From Gemmatimonadota bacterium (GTDB lineage Bacteria; Gemmatimonadota; Gemmatimonadetes; Longimicrobiales; Gaopeijiaceae): a DNA stretch of 41,275 nucleotides. The stretch lies in the NCBI GenBank assembly GCA_028874985.1, contig JAPPGI010000146.1, positions 1 to 41,275 of the forward strand, given 5' to 3'. Of the stretch, positions 14,532 through 21,208 are shown piece after piece. The notes under the pieces were generated by a model, which was given only the letters and a program-made list of their open reading frames with translations, was not told where the DNA came from and did no database searches. Position 1 is the stretch's first letter, and every line of letters begins with the position of its first letter. A program made the position numbers and the translations under genes.

Positions 14532-15932
14532 ATGACCTACGAGAAGATCAACGAATGGGCGCGGGCCGGCGAATCGGAGCAAATGGAATTCAAGGCTACG
14601 ACCGGACAGCGCCGCGAAGCCGCCCAGACAGTGTGCGCCATGCTAAACCGTCATGGCGGCCACGTGATCTTTGGCGTAGAGAACGGCGGACGCGTGGTGG
14701 GGCAGCAGATCGGCCAAGACACCCTCCGAGACATCCAACACGAACTCGGCAAGATCGATCCACCGGTCTATCCGTCAGTTTCGAAGATCGAAGTCGGACC
14801 GGACCGCGGCGTGGTGGTCGTATCCGTCCCGGGTGGGCCGAACAAGCCGTACAGCTATCGTGGCATACCGTACCAGCGAGTCGGCGATACCACCGTCGAG
14901 ATGGCCGGAGGCGAGTATCAGCACATTCTCGTGGAGCGGCTTCATGCCCAGACGCGGTGGGAGAATCAAACTGCGGACGGCTGGAGTGCGGCGGACCTCG
15001 ATCATGGTCAGATCGTCCTGACGGTCGAGGAGGCGATTCGGCGCGGTCGCATGGAGGATCCCGGGACGCGAGCCCCCCTGGAACTGCTCCGCGGCCTCAA
15101 TCTCCTCCTTCACGACGGAAGCCTGACCCGCGCCGCCGCCGTTCTCTTCGGCATTTCGGCTCGCCTCGAGGTGGAATACAGCCAGTGTCTGCTGCGCGTT
15201 GCCCGGTTTCGAGGCAACACGCGGACGGAGTTTCTGGACAATCGGCAGTTTCACGGACACGCCTTCGAGCTCCTTCGCCTCGGAAGCAGGTTCCTGAGGG
15301 AGAGCCTCCCGGTCGCCGGACGTGTCCTCCCCGGCGTCTTCGCGCGAGTGGACGAGCCGATGTACCCGGTCGAATCGCTGCGCGAGGCATTAGCCAACGC
15401 GATCTGTCATCGGGACTACAGTATCGGGGGCGGGTCGATCGCAATCGGCGTCTACGATGACCGACTTGAGATCACGTCCTCGGGCACGCTCAATTTCGGT
15501 CTCACTCCGGACGCGCTGTTCGAACCCCACGAGTCCCTTCCGTGGAATCCCCTGATCGCCGGAGTCTTCTATCGTCGCGGCATCATCGAGAGGTGGGGAA
15601 GGGGTACGATCAGGATGGCCGAGCTGGCCGACAAGGCGGGCCTCCCGAGACCCGAGATCGAAGATGCGGGGGGAGGCGTTACCGTGCGTTTCAGGCCAGG
15701 CGGCTATGTCCCGCCACGCGTGGTGGCACGAAGCGTGTCAGAGCGGCAACGCGCCATCCTCTCCCTCCTGAACGAGGCTTCGGACGGGCTGGCTCTGCGA
15801 GAAATCGTAGGGCTGCTGGGGAATGGGGACGAGGAGCGGCGACGGGTCAGGGGGGATCTGGCGCACTTGCGGGCGCTGGGTCTTGCGGTGACTCGTGGCC
15901 ATGGGCGGGGAGCGCGGTGGTGGCGGCGGTGA
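14532..15932 (+). CDS. AlbA_2 (Schlafen-like) DNA-binding / RecG-like regulator
   Basis: The protein has 466 residues. The N-terminal AlbA_2 domain (about 13-130) has 'ESEQMEFKAT', 'REAAQTVCAMLNRHGGHVIFGVEN' and 'PYSYRGIPYQRVGDTTVEM'. The central region (about 280-370) has an HATPase_c_4-like segment with 'SLREALANAICHRDYS', 'IAIGVYDDRLEITSSGTL' and 'GIIERWGRGTIRMAELA', as in COG2865 regulators. The C-terminal ~65 residues form a winged helix (ERQRAILSLLNEASDGLALREIVGLLG). Such proteins are transcription regulators or putative defence genes and are common in islands. No clear ribosome site precedes ATG 14532. Its last 86 bases overlap the 3' end of the convergent ATPase gene. Confidence 0.85.
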   Translation: MTYEKINEWARAGESEQMEFKATTGQRREAAQTVCAMLNRHGGHVIFGVENGGRVVGQQIGQDTLRDIQHELGKIDPPVYPSVSKIEVGPDRGVVVVSVPGGPNKPYSYRGIPYQRVGDTTVEMAGGEYQHILVERLHAQTRWENQTADGWSAADLDHGQIVLTVEEAIRRGRMEDPGTRAPLELLRGLNLLLHDGSLTRAAAVLFGISARLEVEYSQCLLRVARFRGNTRTEFLDNRQFHGHAFELLRLGSRFLRESLPVAGRVLPGVFARVDEPMYPVESLREALANAICHRDYSIGGGSIAIGVYDDRLEITSSGTLNFGLTPDALFEPHESLPWNPLIAGVFYRRGIIERWGRGTIRMAELADKAGLPRPEIEDAGGGVTVRFRPGGYVPPRVVARSVSERQRAILSLLNEASDGLALREIVGLLGNGDEERRRVRGDLAHLRALGLAVTRGHGRGARWWRR

Positions 15933-17091
15933 TCCGAAATGTCACCAGCTTCCCCTCCCACAGCCTGCGCACGAATGTCTCCGCGGGCAGCACTTCGATC
16001 CCGTCCGGCGTCCGGCGCGGGCGCGGCTCGAGGCAGACAACCACGCGCCGGCCGGGATCGTGTTCCAGCGCCAGGCTCCGCAAACCCTTGAGGTGGTGGC
16101 GACCGACGGTCTCGCTCGCCTTCGCCTCCACGGCCAGGGCCATGTCGCCCAGCACGAAATCGACCTCGACTCCGCTGGGAAGCCGCCAGTGCGTGAGCTC
16201 GGCGTCCAGGTCCGTGTACGCCACGAAGGCGGCAAGTTCGTGGTGCACCCAGTTTTCGAAGGCCTTGCCGTACAGCTCGGAGCCCCGATGCACGGTTCCA
16301 CGGCGGGCCAACCGGTTGACGACGCCCACGTCGGCGAAGTAGAACTTGGGTGCGCCGATCAGCCGGCGCTTGCGGCGCTTGCGCCAAGCCGGGAGCCAGC
16401 GTCCGAGAAGGGTGTCCTCGAGAATCCCGAAATAGCCCTTCACGGTGGGGCTCGACACACCGCATTCACGCGCGATGTTCGAGAAGTTCACCGGCTCCGT
16501 GTCGCTTTGCGCCGCTACGTCCAGGAAACGGGAGAAGGCGGGCAGACTGCGGACCATCCCCTCCGCCGCGACTTCCTCCCTGAGGTAGTCCGCAATGTAC
16601 GCGTCGAGCAGTTGCCGGTGGCGCGCTGCCTGGTGGATGCGCGGCAGGTACCCCCGGTTCAGCAGCCGGTCGAGGTCGAGGCCGCTGCCGATTTCGGCCG
16701 CCGTCAGACCGCGCAGCTCATAGCGGAGGGCCCGCCCGCCGAGCAGGTTCGCGGCGCCTCGCCTGACCTTCCTCGCGCTGGAACCGCAAAGCGCGAAGTG
16801 GAAGCTCCGGTTCTCCATGAGCCAGTGCACCTCGTTCAGGAGCGCCGGCACCTTCTGCACCTCGTCGATGACGACCTGACGCTCCGGATCCGGCCTGGCC
16901 GTTTCCAGTTCCATGCGGAGGAGCTCCGGGCGGGTCGCGTAGCGCCTGAACTCGTCGCTCTTGAGCAGGTCGATCCAACGGCCGCGGGGATAGTGCCGGC
17001 GCAGCAGGGTGGACTTGCCCGCCTGGCGCGGTCCCCACAGGAAGAAGGTCTCGCTCCCCGACCGTGGGAGAATGAGGTTGCGATTGAACAT
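15847..17091 (-). CDS. AAA_14-DUF4143 ATPase
   Basis: The protein has 414 residues from ATG 17091; a longer frame to 17805 runs antisense to another gene and is not credible. AAA_14 domain: Walker A 'LWGPRQAGKSTLLRR' (about 18-32), Walker B 'RQVVIDEVQKVPALL' (71-85), sensor-like 'FALCGSSARKVRRGAANLL'. After residue 200 the DUF4143 part includes a winged helix (NIARECGVSSPTVKGYFGIL) and a PD-(D/E)xK-like core 'GVEVDFVLGDMALAVEAKAS'. The family is widespread and often in islands; exact function is unknown. The C-terminal ~28 residues (after RRLWEGKLVTF) are low-complexity and antisense to the AlbA gene, suggesting that the original stop was lost. Confidence 0.88.
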   Translation of the reverse strand: MFNRNLILPRSGSETFFLWGPRQAGKSTLLRRHYPRGRWIDLLKSDEFRRYATRPELLRMELETARPDPERQVVIDEVQKVPALLNEVHWLMENRSFHFALCGSSARKVRRGAANLLGGRALRYELRGLTAAEIGSGLDLDRLLNRGYLPRIHQAARHRQLLDAYIADYLREEVAAEGMVRSLPAFSRFLDVAAQSDTEPVNFSNIARECGVSSPTVKGYFGILEDTLLGRWLPAWRKRRKRRLIGAPKFYFADVGVVNRLARRGTVHRGSELYGKAFENWVHHELAAFVAYTDLDAELTHWRLPSGVEVDFVLGDMALAVEAKASETVGRHHLKGLRSLALEHDPGRRVVVCLEPRPRRTPDGIEVLPAETFVRRLWEGKLVTFRITAATTALPAHGHESPQDPAPASAPDPP

Positions 17092-17310
17092 GTAACTCAG
17101 TTTATCATGATGACATAAAACACGCCAGCAATCTGGCGAGGTCGCGCCGACCATGGTGGCGACGGGAGCTACCCGCTGCGGGGTGGGGTGGAGGCGGTGA
17201 GTCCGGGGGGGACTTGCGGGGAGTTGGCGCCGTGACGACCGGTGTTGGGACCGGGCGCGAGCGACAATCTCCCGCGCCGTGTCCTGAGGGGCAGGATTCC
17301 GCCGCAATTT

Positions 17311-17346
17311 CATTGCAGTTATTTGCCATATCACACAAATTACCGC
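17311..17346 (+). promoter_or_regulatory. AT-rich promoter/operator region of the AbiEi gene
   Basis: This short AT-rich island in GC-rich surroundings runs up to the ATG at 17347. It holds TTGCAG (17313-17318), TTGCCA (17323-17328) and ATATCACACAAATTAC. No recognisable Shine-Dalgarno is present, so initiation may be leaderless or near-leaderless. AbiEi antitoxins repress their own operon, so an operator here is expected; I cannot define its repeats. Confidence 0.35.
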
Positions 17347-17985
17347 ATGAGATTCTCGGAACTGCTCCAGGCCGTCGAGGACGAACCCGTCTTCGAGACG
17401 GGGTTTCTGGTCGTCGGCCGACCGCCGGAGCCGGGTCTTCCGGCACAGCTTAGCCGATGGTGCGCGTCCGGTAGGCTGCTGCGGCTGCGACGCGGCCTCT
17501 TCGCGCTCGCGCCGCCGTACCGCAAGGTGATTCCCCACCCGTTCCTCGTGGCGAACCGGCTGGTGCCGGGATCGTATGTGAGCGGCCTGTCGGCGCTTGC
17601 GTTCGGGCACGCCATCCCCGAGTTCGTCCCCGAAGTCACGAGCGTCGGGGCCGGACGCGCCCACGTTCGCCGGACCCCGATCGGCAGGTACTCCTTTCGC
17701 AACCTGGCGCCCGCGCTGCGGCGCGGATACACGCTGCGGCGCCTCGGCGGCGGGCAGCGCGCGTTCGTCGCCTCGCCGGAGAAGGCTCTGCTCGACCTCG
17801 TCCACCTGCAGCCGGGGGGCGACGACCCCGACTGGATCGACGCGCTCCGGCTGAACGCCGAGGCGCTGTCGCCGGACCTACTGGAGGAGGCCGCCGCCGC
17901 GACCGGACGCCCGAAGCTCCGCCGGGCGGCGGCTCACGTGCGCGGCATGTCGGACGTCCCCCGACCGGCCTGCGAAGTCCTGTGA
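17347..17985 (+). CDS. AbiEi-type antitoxin / transcription regulator
   Basis: The protein has 212 residues. The N-terminal winged helix (about 1-65) includes 'QLSRWCASGRLLRLRRGLFAL', the typical AbiEi_1 beta-wing with Arg-rich turn. Next come 'VANRLVPGSYVSGLSALAFGHAIPE' and the 'FRNLAP' and 'AFVASPEKALLDLVHLQPGGDDPDW' segments characteristic of AbiEi-family antitoxins. It should repress its operon and block the AbiEii nucleotidyltransferase encoded next; the genes overlap by four bases (GTGA), a strong sign of pairing. Type IV toxin-antitoxin pairs of this kind give abortive phage resistance or stabilise elements. Confidence 0.88.
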   Translation: MRFSELLQAVEDEPVFETGFLVVGRPPEPGLPAQLSRWCASGRLLRLRRGLFALAPPYRKVIPHPFLVANRLVPGSYVSGLSALAFGHAIPEFVPEVTSVGAGRAHVRRTPIGRYSFRNLAPALRRGYTLRRLGGGQRAFVASPEKALLDLVHLQPGGDDPDWIDALRLNAEALSPDLLEEAAAATGRPKLRRAAAHVRGMSDVPRPACEVL

Positions 17986-18794
17986 AGGAGCACGCCCGCA
18001 CCCTCGTGCGCGGCCTTGATCCCCTGTCGGGCCGGAACGTCCTGAGGGAGTACCTCCAGGCCCGAGTCCTGGAGGGGCTGCAAAAGGCCGGAGCCATGTC
18101 GCCTCTCGCCTTCCACGGGGGCACGGCGCTGCGGTTCCTCTACGGGCTGCCCAGGTACTCGGAGGACCTCGACTTCGCCCTCGAGGGGTCCGCCGCGTCG
18201 TACGACCTGCGCGGATGGACGGCCCGCATCATCCGGCAATTCAGACGCGAGGGGTACGAGGTGGCGGGCTCCGTGCGGGACCGCGGGACCGTTCACGCCG
18301 GCTGGGTGAGGTTCCGGGGGCTGCTGCACGAAGCGGGGCTGTCTCCCCACCGGTCAGAGACCCTGGGCGTCAGGATCGATGTGGACACCGATCCGCCCGA
18401 GGGCGCCGTCACCGCCACGCGTCTCGTTCGACGGCACGTCTCGCTGCGGCTCCACCACCACGACCGCGCCTCGCTCCTGGCGGGGAAGCTGCACGCGGTC
18501 CTCAGCCGTCCATGGACGAAGGGCAGGGACATCTTCGATCTGGCGTGGTACCTGAGCGACGCGTCTTGGCCGGAGCCGAATCCGGAACTCCTGCGCGCCG
18601 CCCTCCGGCAGACCGGCGTCGACACCGGCCCGATCAGCGCCGAAGGATGGAGGCGGGTGGTCGCCGGGCGCGTGGCGGCCCTGTCGTGGGACGAGGTGTC
18701 GGCCGATGTGCGGCCGTTTCTGGGAGGCGCGGAGAGCCTGCCGGGGAGGGAGGAGGTGCTGGGCCTGCTGGAGCCCCTTCGGGCTTCGCGCTGA
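17982..18794 (+). CDS. AbiEii/AbiGii-type nucleotidyltransferase toxin
   Basis: The protein has 270 residues; GTG at 17982 overlaps the antitoxin stop. The nucleotidyltransferase core has 'LAFHGGTALRFLYGLPRYSEDLDFAL', with the GG motif at 46-47 and the catalytic Asp62-x-Asp64. Further on are 'GVRIDVDTDPP', 'LLAGKLHAVLSR' and 'KGRDIFDLAWYL', all conserved in PF08843 toxins. Members of the wider group add nucleotides to tRNA acceptor ends (MenT-type) or bind GTP (AbiEii). All key residues are present, so it appears intact. Confidence 0.9.
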   Translation: MKEHARTLVRGLDPLSGRNVLREYLQARVLEGLQKAGAMSPLAFHGGTALRFLYGLPRYSEDLDFALEGSAASYDLRGWTARIIRQFRREGYEVAGSVRDRGTVHAGWVRFRGLLHEAGLSPHRSETLGVRIDVDTDPPEGAVTATRLVRRHVSLRLHHHDRASLLAGKLHAVLSRPWTKGRDIFDLAWYLSDASWPEPNPELLRAALRQTGVDTGPISAEGWRRVVAGRVAALSWDEVSADVRPFLGGAESLPGREEVLGLLEPLRASR

Positions 18795-18853
18795 CGGGAA
18801 CCGGCCCGCGGACGCGAAGCCGACCCCATGTGCGCTTCGCGGAGGGACTCACC

Positions 18854-19546
18854 TCACTTCGCGTCGCACACGTAGTCGAACACCCTGACCGCGATCCTCC
18901 CGCAGGCGTCGGTCACCCGCCCCCAGTCCCGCCACCTGTCCGCCAGATCCCTGTACTCGGAGATATCCGGCCCGTCGAGATCATAGGGAAGCGGGTTGGC
19001 CAACTGAACCTGGAGTTGCTGGAGGGCGGACTCGCCACTCTCCTGGGGATACAGCCGGTCGAATGACCGCAGTGCTTCGCCGGTCGCCCCGGATCCCAGG
19101 AGGGTCGCCAGCGCCACGAAATCGAGGTAGTCCCTGGTGGCGTTGCGCTTGAGGATGAGGACGCCCTTGATGCGGAGGATCTCCGCCGCGGTCGGGATGG
19201 TCAGTGCCGCTCCCTCCACATCGAGCGTGGTCGTCTCCAGCGGTTCGGTGCGGATCAGTTGCCGTACCCCGGTCTGGATCCCATCCAGGCTTCCGAGGAT
19301 CTGTACGGGCCGCGCCAACCGGGCCGTTTGCCAGCCGGCGACCGATTCCAGCTGCTCGAGCACCTCGTCGAAGCGCTTCCGGAGATCGGCAAGGACGTGA
19401 TCGGCGTCCAGCGAGAAGCGGTGCTCCGCGTGGATGGCGGCTGCGGTCCCGCCGACGAGAACGGCGCCGGGTACGATCTGCTGGAGGCGCGCCGCCGAGG
19501 AGAGCAGGCGCTCCCACTCAGGAAGGTGCGCGGGACTGCCTGGCAT
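18854..19546 (-). CDS. Second nucleotidyltransferase-fold (AbiEii-like) protein
   Basis: The protein has 230 residues. 'VLVGGTAAAIHAEHRFSLDADHVLADL' (about 30-55) is a nucleotidyltransferase active-site block with GG at 32-33 and the Asp47-x-Asp49 pair. 'TIPTAAEILRIKGVLILKRNATRDYLDFVALATLLG' matches the helical C-terminal core with Lys and 'RDYLDF' found in AbiEii-like proteins. It differs strongly from the protein at 17982, so the two are not recent duplicates. Its start overlaps the 75-residue protein by 29 bases, and the HigA-type gene lies just upstream on the same strand, so the three probably form one operon. The active site looks mildly altered (Ala-Asp-His instead of Leu-Asp-Phe). Confidence 0.75.
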   Translation of the reverse strand: MPGSPAHLPEWERLLSSAARLQQIVPGAVLVGGTAAAIHAEHRFSLDADHVLADLRKRFDEVLEQLESVAGWQTARLARPVQILGSLDGIQTGVRQLIRTEPLETTTLDVEGAALTIPTAAEILRIKGVLILKRNATRDYLDFVALATLLGSGATGEALRSFDRLYPQESGESALQQLQVQLANPLPYDLDGPDISEYRDLADRWRDWGRVTDACGRIAVRVFDYVCDAK

Positions 19547-19745
19547 ACCACATCCAGAAGTGGTGGCGCTGCGCGCGCGGATCCGCCTCGTACGGGGTGC
19601 AGACCCGCTCGATCCTGTCCAGGACCGACGGATCTCGCCGGGCGGCTCGCCGCAGGTCGGCCCAATGCCGCCACTGTCCCCGAGCGATGATATCGTCGAT
19701 CGCGGCCAGGGTCAGGCGGCTGTGGCTGAGGTGGCGGTGGCGCAT
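19518..19745 (-). CDS. Small protein paired with the AbiEii-like gene (putative antitoxin)
   Basis: The protein has 75 residues: 'MRHRHLSHSRLTLAAIDDII', 'GQWRHWADLRRAARRDP', 'VLDRIERVC', 'HHFWMWYARQ'. AAGG precedes the ATG by 7 bases. It overlaps the following nucleotidyltransferase gene by 29 bases and starts 13 bases after the HigA-type stop. This helical, basic small protein preceding an AbiEii-like gene suggests a cognate partner, possibly the antitoxin. I recognise the arrangement, not a named family. Confidence 0.6.
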   Translation of the reverse strand: MRHRHLSHSRLTLAAIDDIIARGQWRHWADLRRAARRDPSVLDRIERVCTPYEADPRAQRHHFWMWYARQSRAPS

Positions 19746-19758
19746 GGTTCAGCCTTCT

Positions 19759-20064
19759 TCAGGCCACTGTGTGCCGTGGCGCCACCTGCGCAACGATCTC
19801 GCGGCCCGCCTCGATCTCGGCCCGGCGAAGCTCCAAGGTCTTCTGCAGGTTCAACCAGAGTTGCGGCGTCGTGCCGAAATACCGCGCCAGCCGCAACGCC
19901 GTATCGGCGGTCACGCCCCGCTCGCAGCGCAGCATCATCGTCACTCTGTTGACCGGCACGCCGAGCGCATCCGCCAACGCGCTGGCGGACAGTTGGAGCT
20001 CGTCGAGTTCCTCACGGAGGACTTCGCCCGGATGCACCGGCCTCGTGCCGTTCCTGGCGCTCAT
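19759..20064 (-). CDS. higA: HigA-family XRE antitoxin
   Basis: The protein has 101 residues. ATG at 20064 is chosen over the GTG at 20070 because AAGGAG lies exactly 7 bases before the ATG and overlaps the GTG position. The sequence is typical HigA: 'RPVHPGEVLREELDELQLSASALADALGVPVNRVTMML' with the helix-turn-helix, then 'GVTADTALRLARYFGTTPQLWLNLQ' and a C-terminal helix. HigA binds operator DNA and neutralises the HigB mRNA interferase. Here the upstream higB is only a stub, so this is an orphan antitoxin. It now leads an operon with the 75-residue protein and the AbiEii-like nucleotidyltransferase. Confidence 0.9.
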   Translation of the reverse strand: MSARNGTRPVHPGEVLREELDELQLSASALADALGVPVNRVTMMLRCERGVTADTALRLARYFGTTPQLWLNLQKTLELRRAEIEAGREIVAQVAPRHTVA

Positions 20065-20066
20065 TC

Positions 20067-20171
20067 TCACGCTCCTTCAGTGGTAGTCCGATTCGAGAAG
20101 GCTTGAAACGGCGCTGCGTGCTGCCCCTCGAAGAAGCGTCGCGTCCTCCGATCCCTGAAGCTCCGTATCAT
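20067..20171 (-). pseudogene. higB: higB toxin remnant with internal deletion
   Basis: From ATG 20171 the frame gives MIRSFRDRRTRRFFEG followed by QHAAPFQAF, a clear HigB/RelE N-terminus, then shifts into unrelated SNRTTTEGA and stops at 20067. Another frame just before higA ends SDYH-stop (stop at 20077-20079), which looks like the usual HigB C-terminus (VEIxDYH). Both ends of a ~90-residue toxin remain and roughly 55-60 central codons are gone, with a frame change. The toxin should be inactive. Confidence 0.7.
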
Positions 20172-20183
20172 GTGCTTCTACTG

Positions 20184-20206
20184 TACGGGGTGTTACGTCC
20201 CCCGTA
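20184..20206. promoter_or_regulatory. Inverted repeat, candidate HigA operator
   Basis: TACGGGG (20184-20190) and CCCCGTA (20200-20206) are perfect 7-bp arms around a 9-base spacer, 12 bases upstream of the higB start on the minus strand. Position and symmetry fit autoregulation by HigA, and the divergent phd gene lies about 110 bases away. Only symmetry and position support it. Confidence 0.45.
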
Positions 20207-20279
20207 AACCCGTCCGCAACCCCTACCGACGCGGGAATGCCGTTCTTGGGGGTCATCGGGAATCCGGCCACGGCCCGCT

Positions 20280-20308
20280 TTGACCATCAGGGCCAAAGTG
20301 GCTATTGT
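20280..20308 (+). promoter_or_regulatory. Sigma-70-like promoter for phd-PIN, probably leaderless
   Basis: TTGACC (20280-20285) and TATTGT (20303-20308) are spaced by the ideal 17 bases. A start 6-7 bases after the -10 would fall at or next to the ATG at 20315, and no ribosome site precedes that ATG, so the transcript is likely leaderless. Confidence 0.55.
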
Positions 20309-20314
20309 GCCTCC

Positions 20315-20566
20315 ATGCGAGAAATCACTGCCAAGGAGGCCAAGAACCGGTTCGGCCAGCTCCTCCGGTCCGCCCAGCAGGGACCCGTGCGCGTCACCCG
20401 GAACGGCACGCCGGTGGGCGTGATGCTGTCGGTGGAGCAGTTCGAACGCCTGCGCGGAACCGCCTGGGACCGGTTGGCGGCCGCGATGGACGCCATGAGC
20501 CGGGAGGCAGCCGACAACGGCCTGACGCCGGCGGCGTTGGAGTCCCTGCTCTCCGATGAGAGCTGA
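20315..20566 (+). CDS. Phd/YefM-family antitoxin
   Basis: The protein has 83 residues from ATG 20315; upstream in-frame codons lack conservation. The start 'MREITAKEAKNRFGQLLRSA' and following 'GPVRVTRNGTPVGVMLSVEQFERL' form the Phd DNA-binding fold. The C-terminal ~35 residues (DAMSREAADNGLTPAALESLL) are the acidic tail that wraps the toxin. It overlaps the PIN gene by 11 bases, as in cognate pairs. It should repress the operon with its toxin and inhibit the RNase. Confidence 0.9.
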   Translation: MREITAKEAKNRFGQLLRSAQQGPVRVTRNGTPVGVMLSVEQFERLRGTAWDRLAAAMDAMSREAADNGLTPAALESLLSDES

Positions 20567-20993
20567 CAGGGTCGTACTTGACACCAACGTTCTGATCAGC
20601 GCCGCCCTCACCCGGACCGGGCCACCTCGCAGGGTGGTCGATCTGGTCAGGGCGGGCAACGGGGTTCTCCTCTTCAGCGACGAGACGTTCGCCGAGCTTC
20701 GCGACAGGATCCTCGGTTCGAAGTTCGACCGCTACGTGGGTAGGGAATCCCGGGCAGCCTTAGTAGCGCTGCTGGCGGCGGTTGCGGAATGGGTGCCGAT
20801 CGCCGGTGCCGGCCTCCGCTGCCGCGACCCCGCCGACGACAAGATCCTGGAGACGGCGCTCATGGGTCGCGCCGACCATCTGGTGACGGGAGAAGGCGAC
20901 CTGCTCGTCATGTCGCCGTTCCATGGGATACCGATCATCACACCGGCCCGCTTTCTGGCGCTCCATAGGGCGAACGGGCGCGGCCGCAACTAG
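20556..20993 (+). CDS. PIN-domain RNase toxin (COG1569 type)
   Basis: The protein has 145 residues. Acidic metal-binding residues are present: Asp9 in 'VVLDTNVLISAAL', Glu47 in 'SDETFAELRDRI', Asp94/Asp95 in 'CRDPADDKILETALMG' and Asp107/Asp115 in 'ADHLVTGEGDLLVM'. The C-terminal 'FHGIPIITPARFLAL' is typical of this subgroup. PIN toxins cleave RNA (often tRNA or rRNA) with Mg2+ or Mn2+. It looks intact and is paired with the overlapping Phd-type antitoxin. Confidence 0.9.
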   Translation: MRADRVVLDTNVLISAALTRTGPPRRVVDLVRAGNGVLLFSDETFAELRDRILGSKFDRYVGRESRAALVALLAAVAEWVPIAGAGLRCRDPADDKILETALMGRADHLVTGEGDLLVMSPFHGIPIITPARFLALHRANGRGRN

Positions 20994-21042
20994 CCTTCAG
21001 GAGCGCGATACCGCCACCTGAGGCAGGACCTTACATTCGCCC

Positions 21043-21177
21043 ATGCCCGACAACCACACCCGGCAGATCGTCAGCGCGACGTGGAGCTTGGCCCACCTGC
21101 TCCACGACGACGGCGCCTCCTGGTCGTGCACGGCGGTGACGAAGGCTACTCTCGGCGTGGTGGGATCGAAGCGATGA
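21043..21177 (+). pseudogene. hsdM: Stub of a type I DNA methyltransferase (HsdM N-terminus)
   Basis: The 44-codon ORF begins MPDNHTRQIVSATWSLAHLL and continues HDDG. This closely resembles the opening of HsdM N6-adenine methyltransferases (xxTRQIVSKxWNxxxxLRDDG...). After about residue 24 the likeness ends and the frame stops at 21177. No other hsd sequence remains nearby. It appears to be the 5' scar of a lost restriction-modification operon. Confidence 0.5.
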
Positions 21178-21208
21178 CCCTCGAGGACATGTGCACGGAG
21201 GTGGCAAC

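Noticed and set aside
17092-17805. N-terminal extension of the AAA_14-DUF4143 ATPase
   Set aside because: It runs antisense through the AbiEi gene and its control region; the Walker A region and family N-terminus begin right after ATG 17091.
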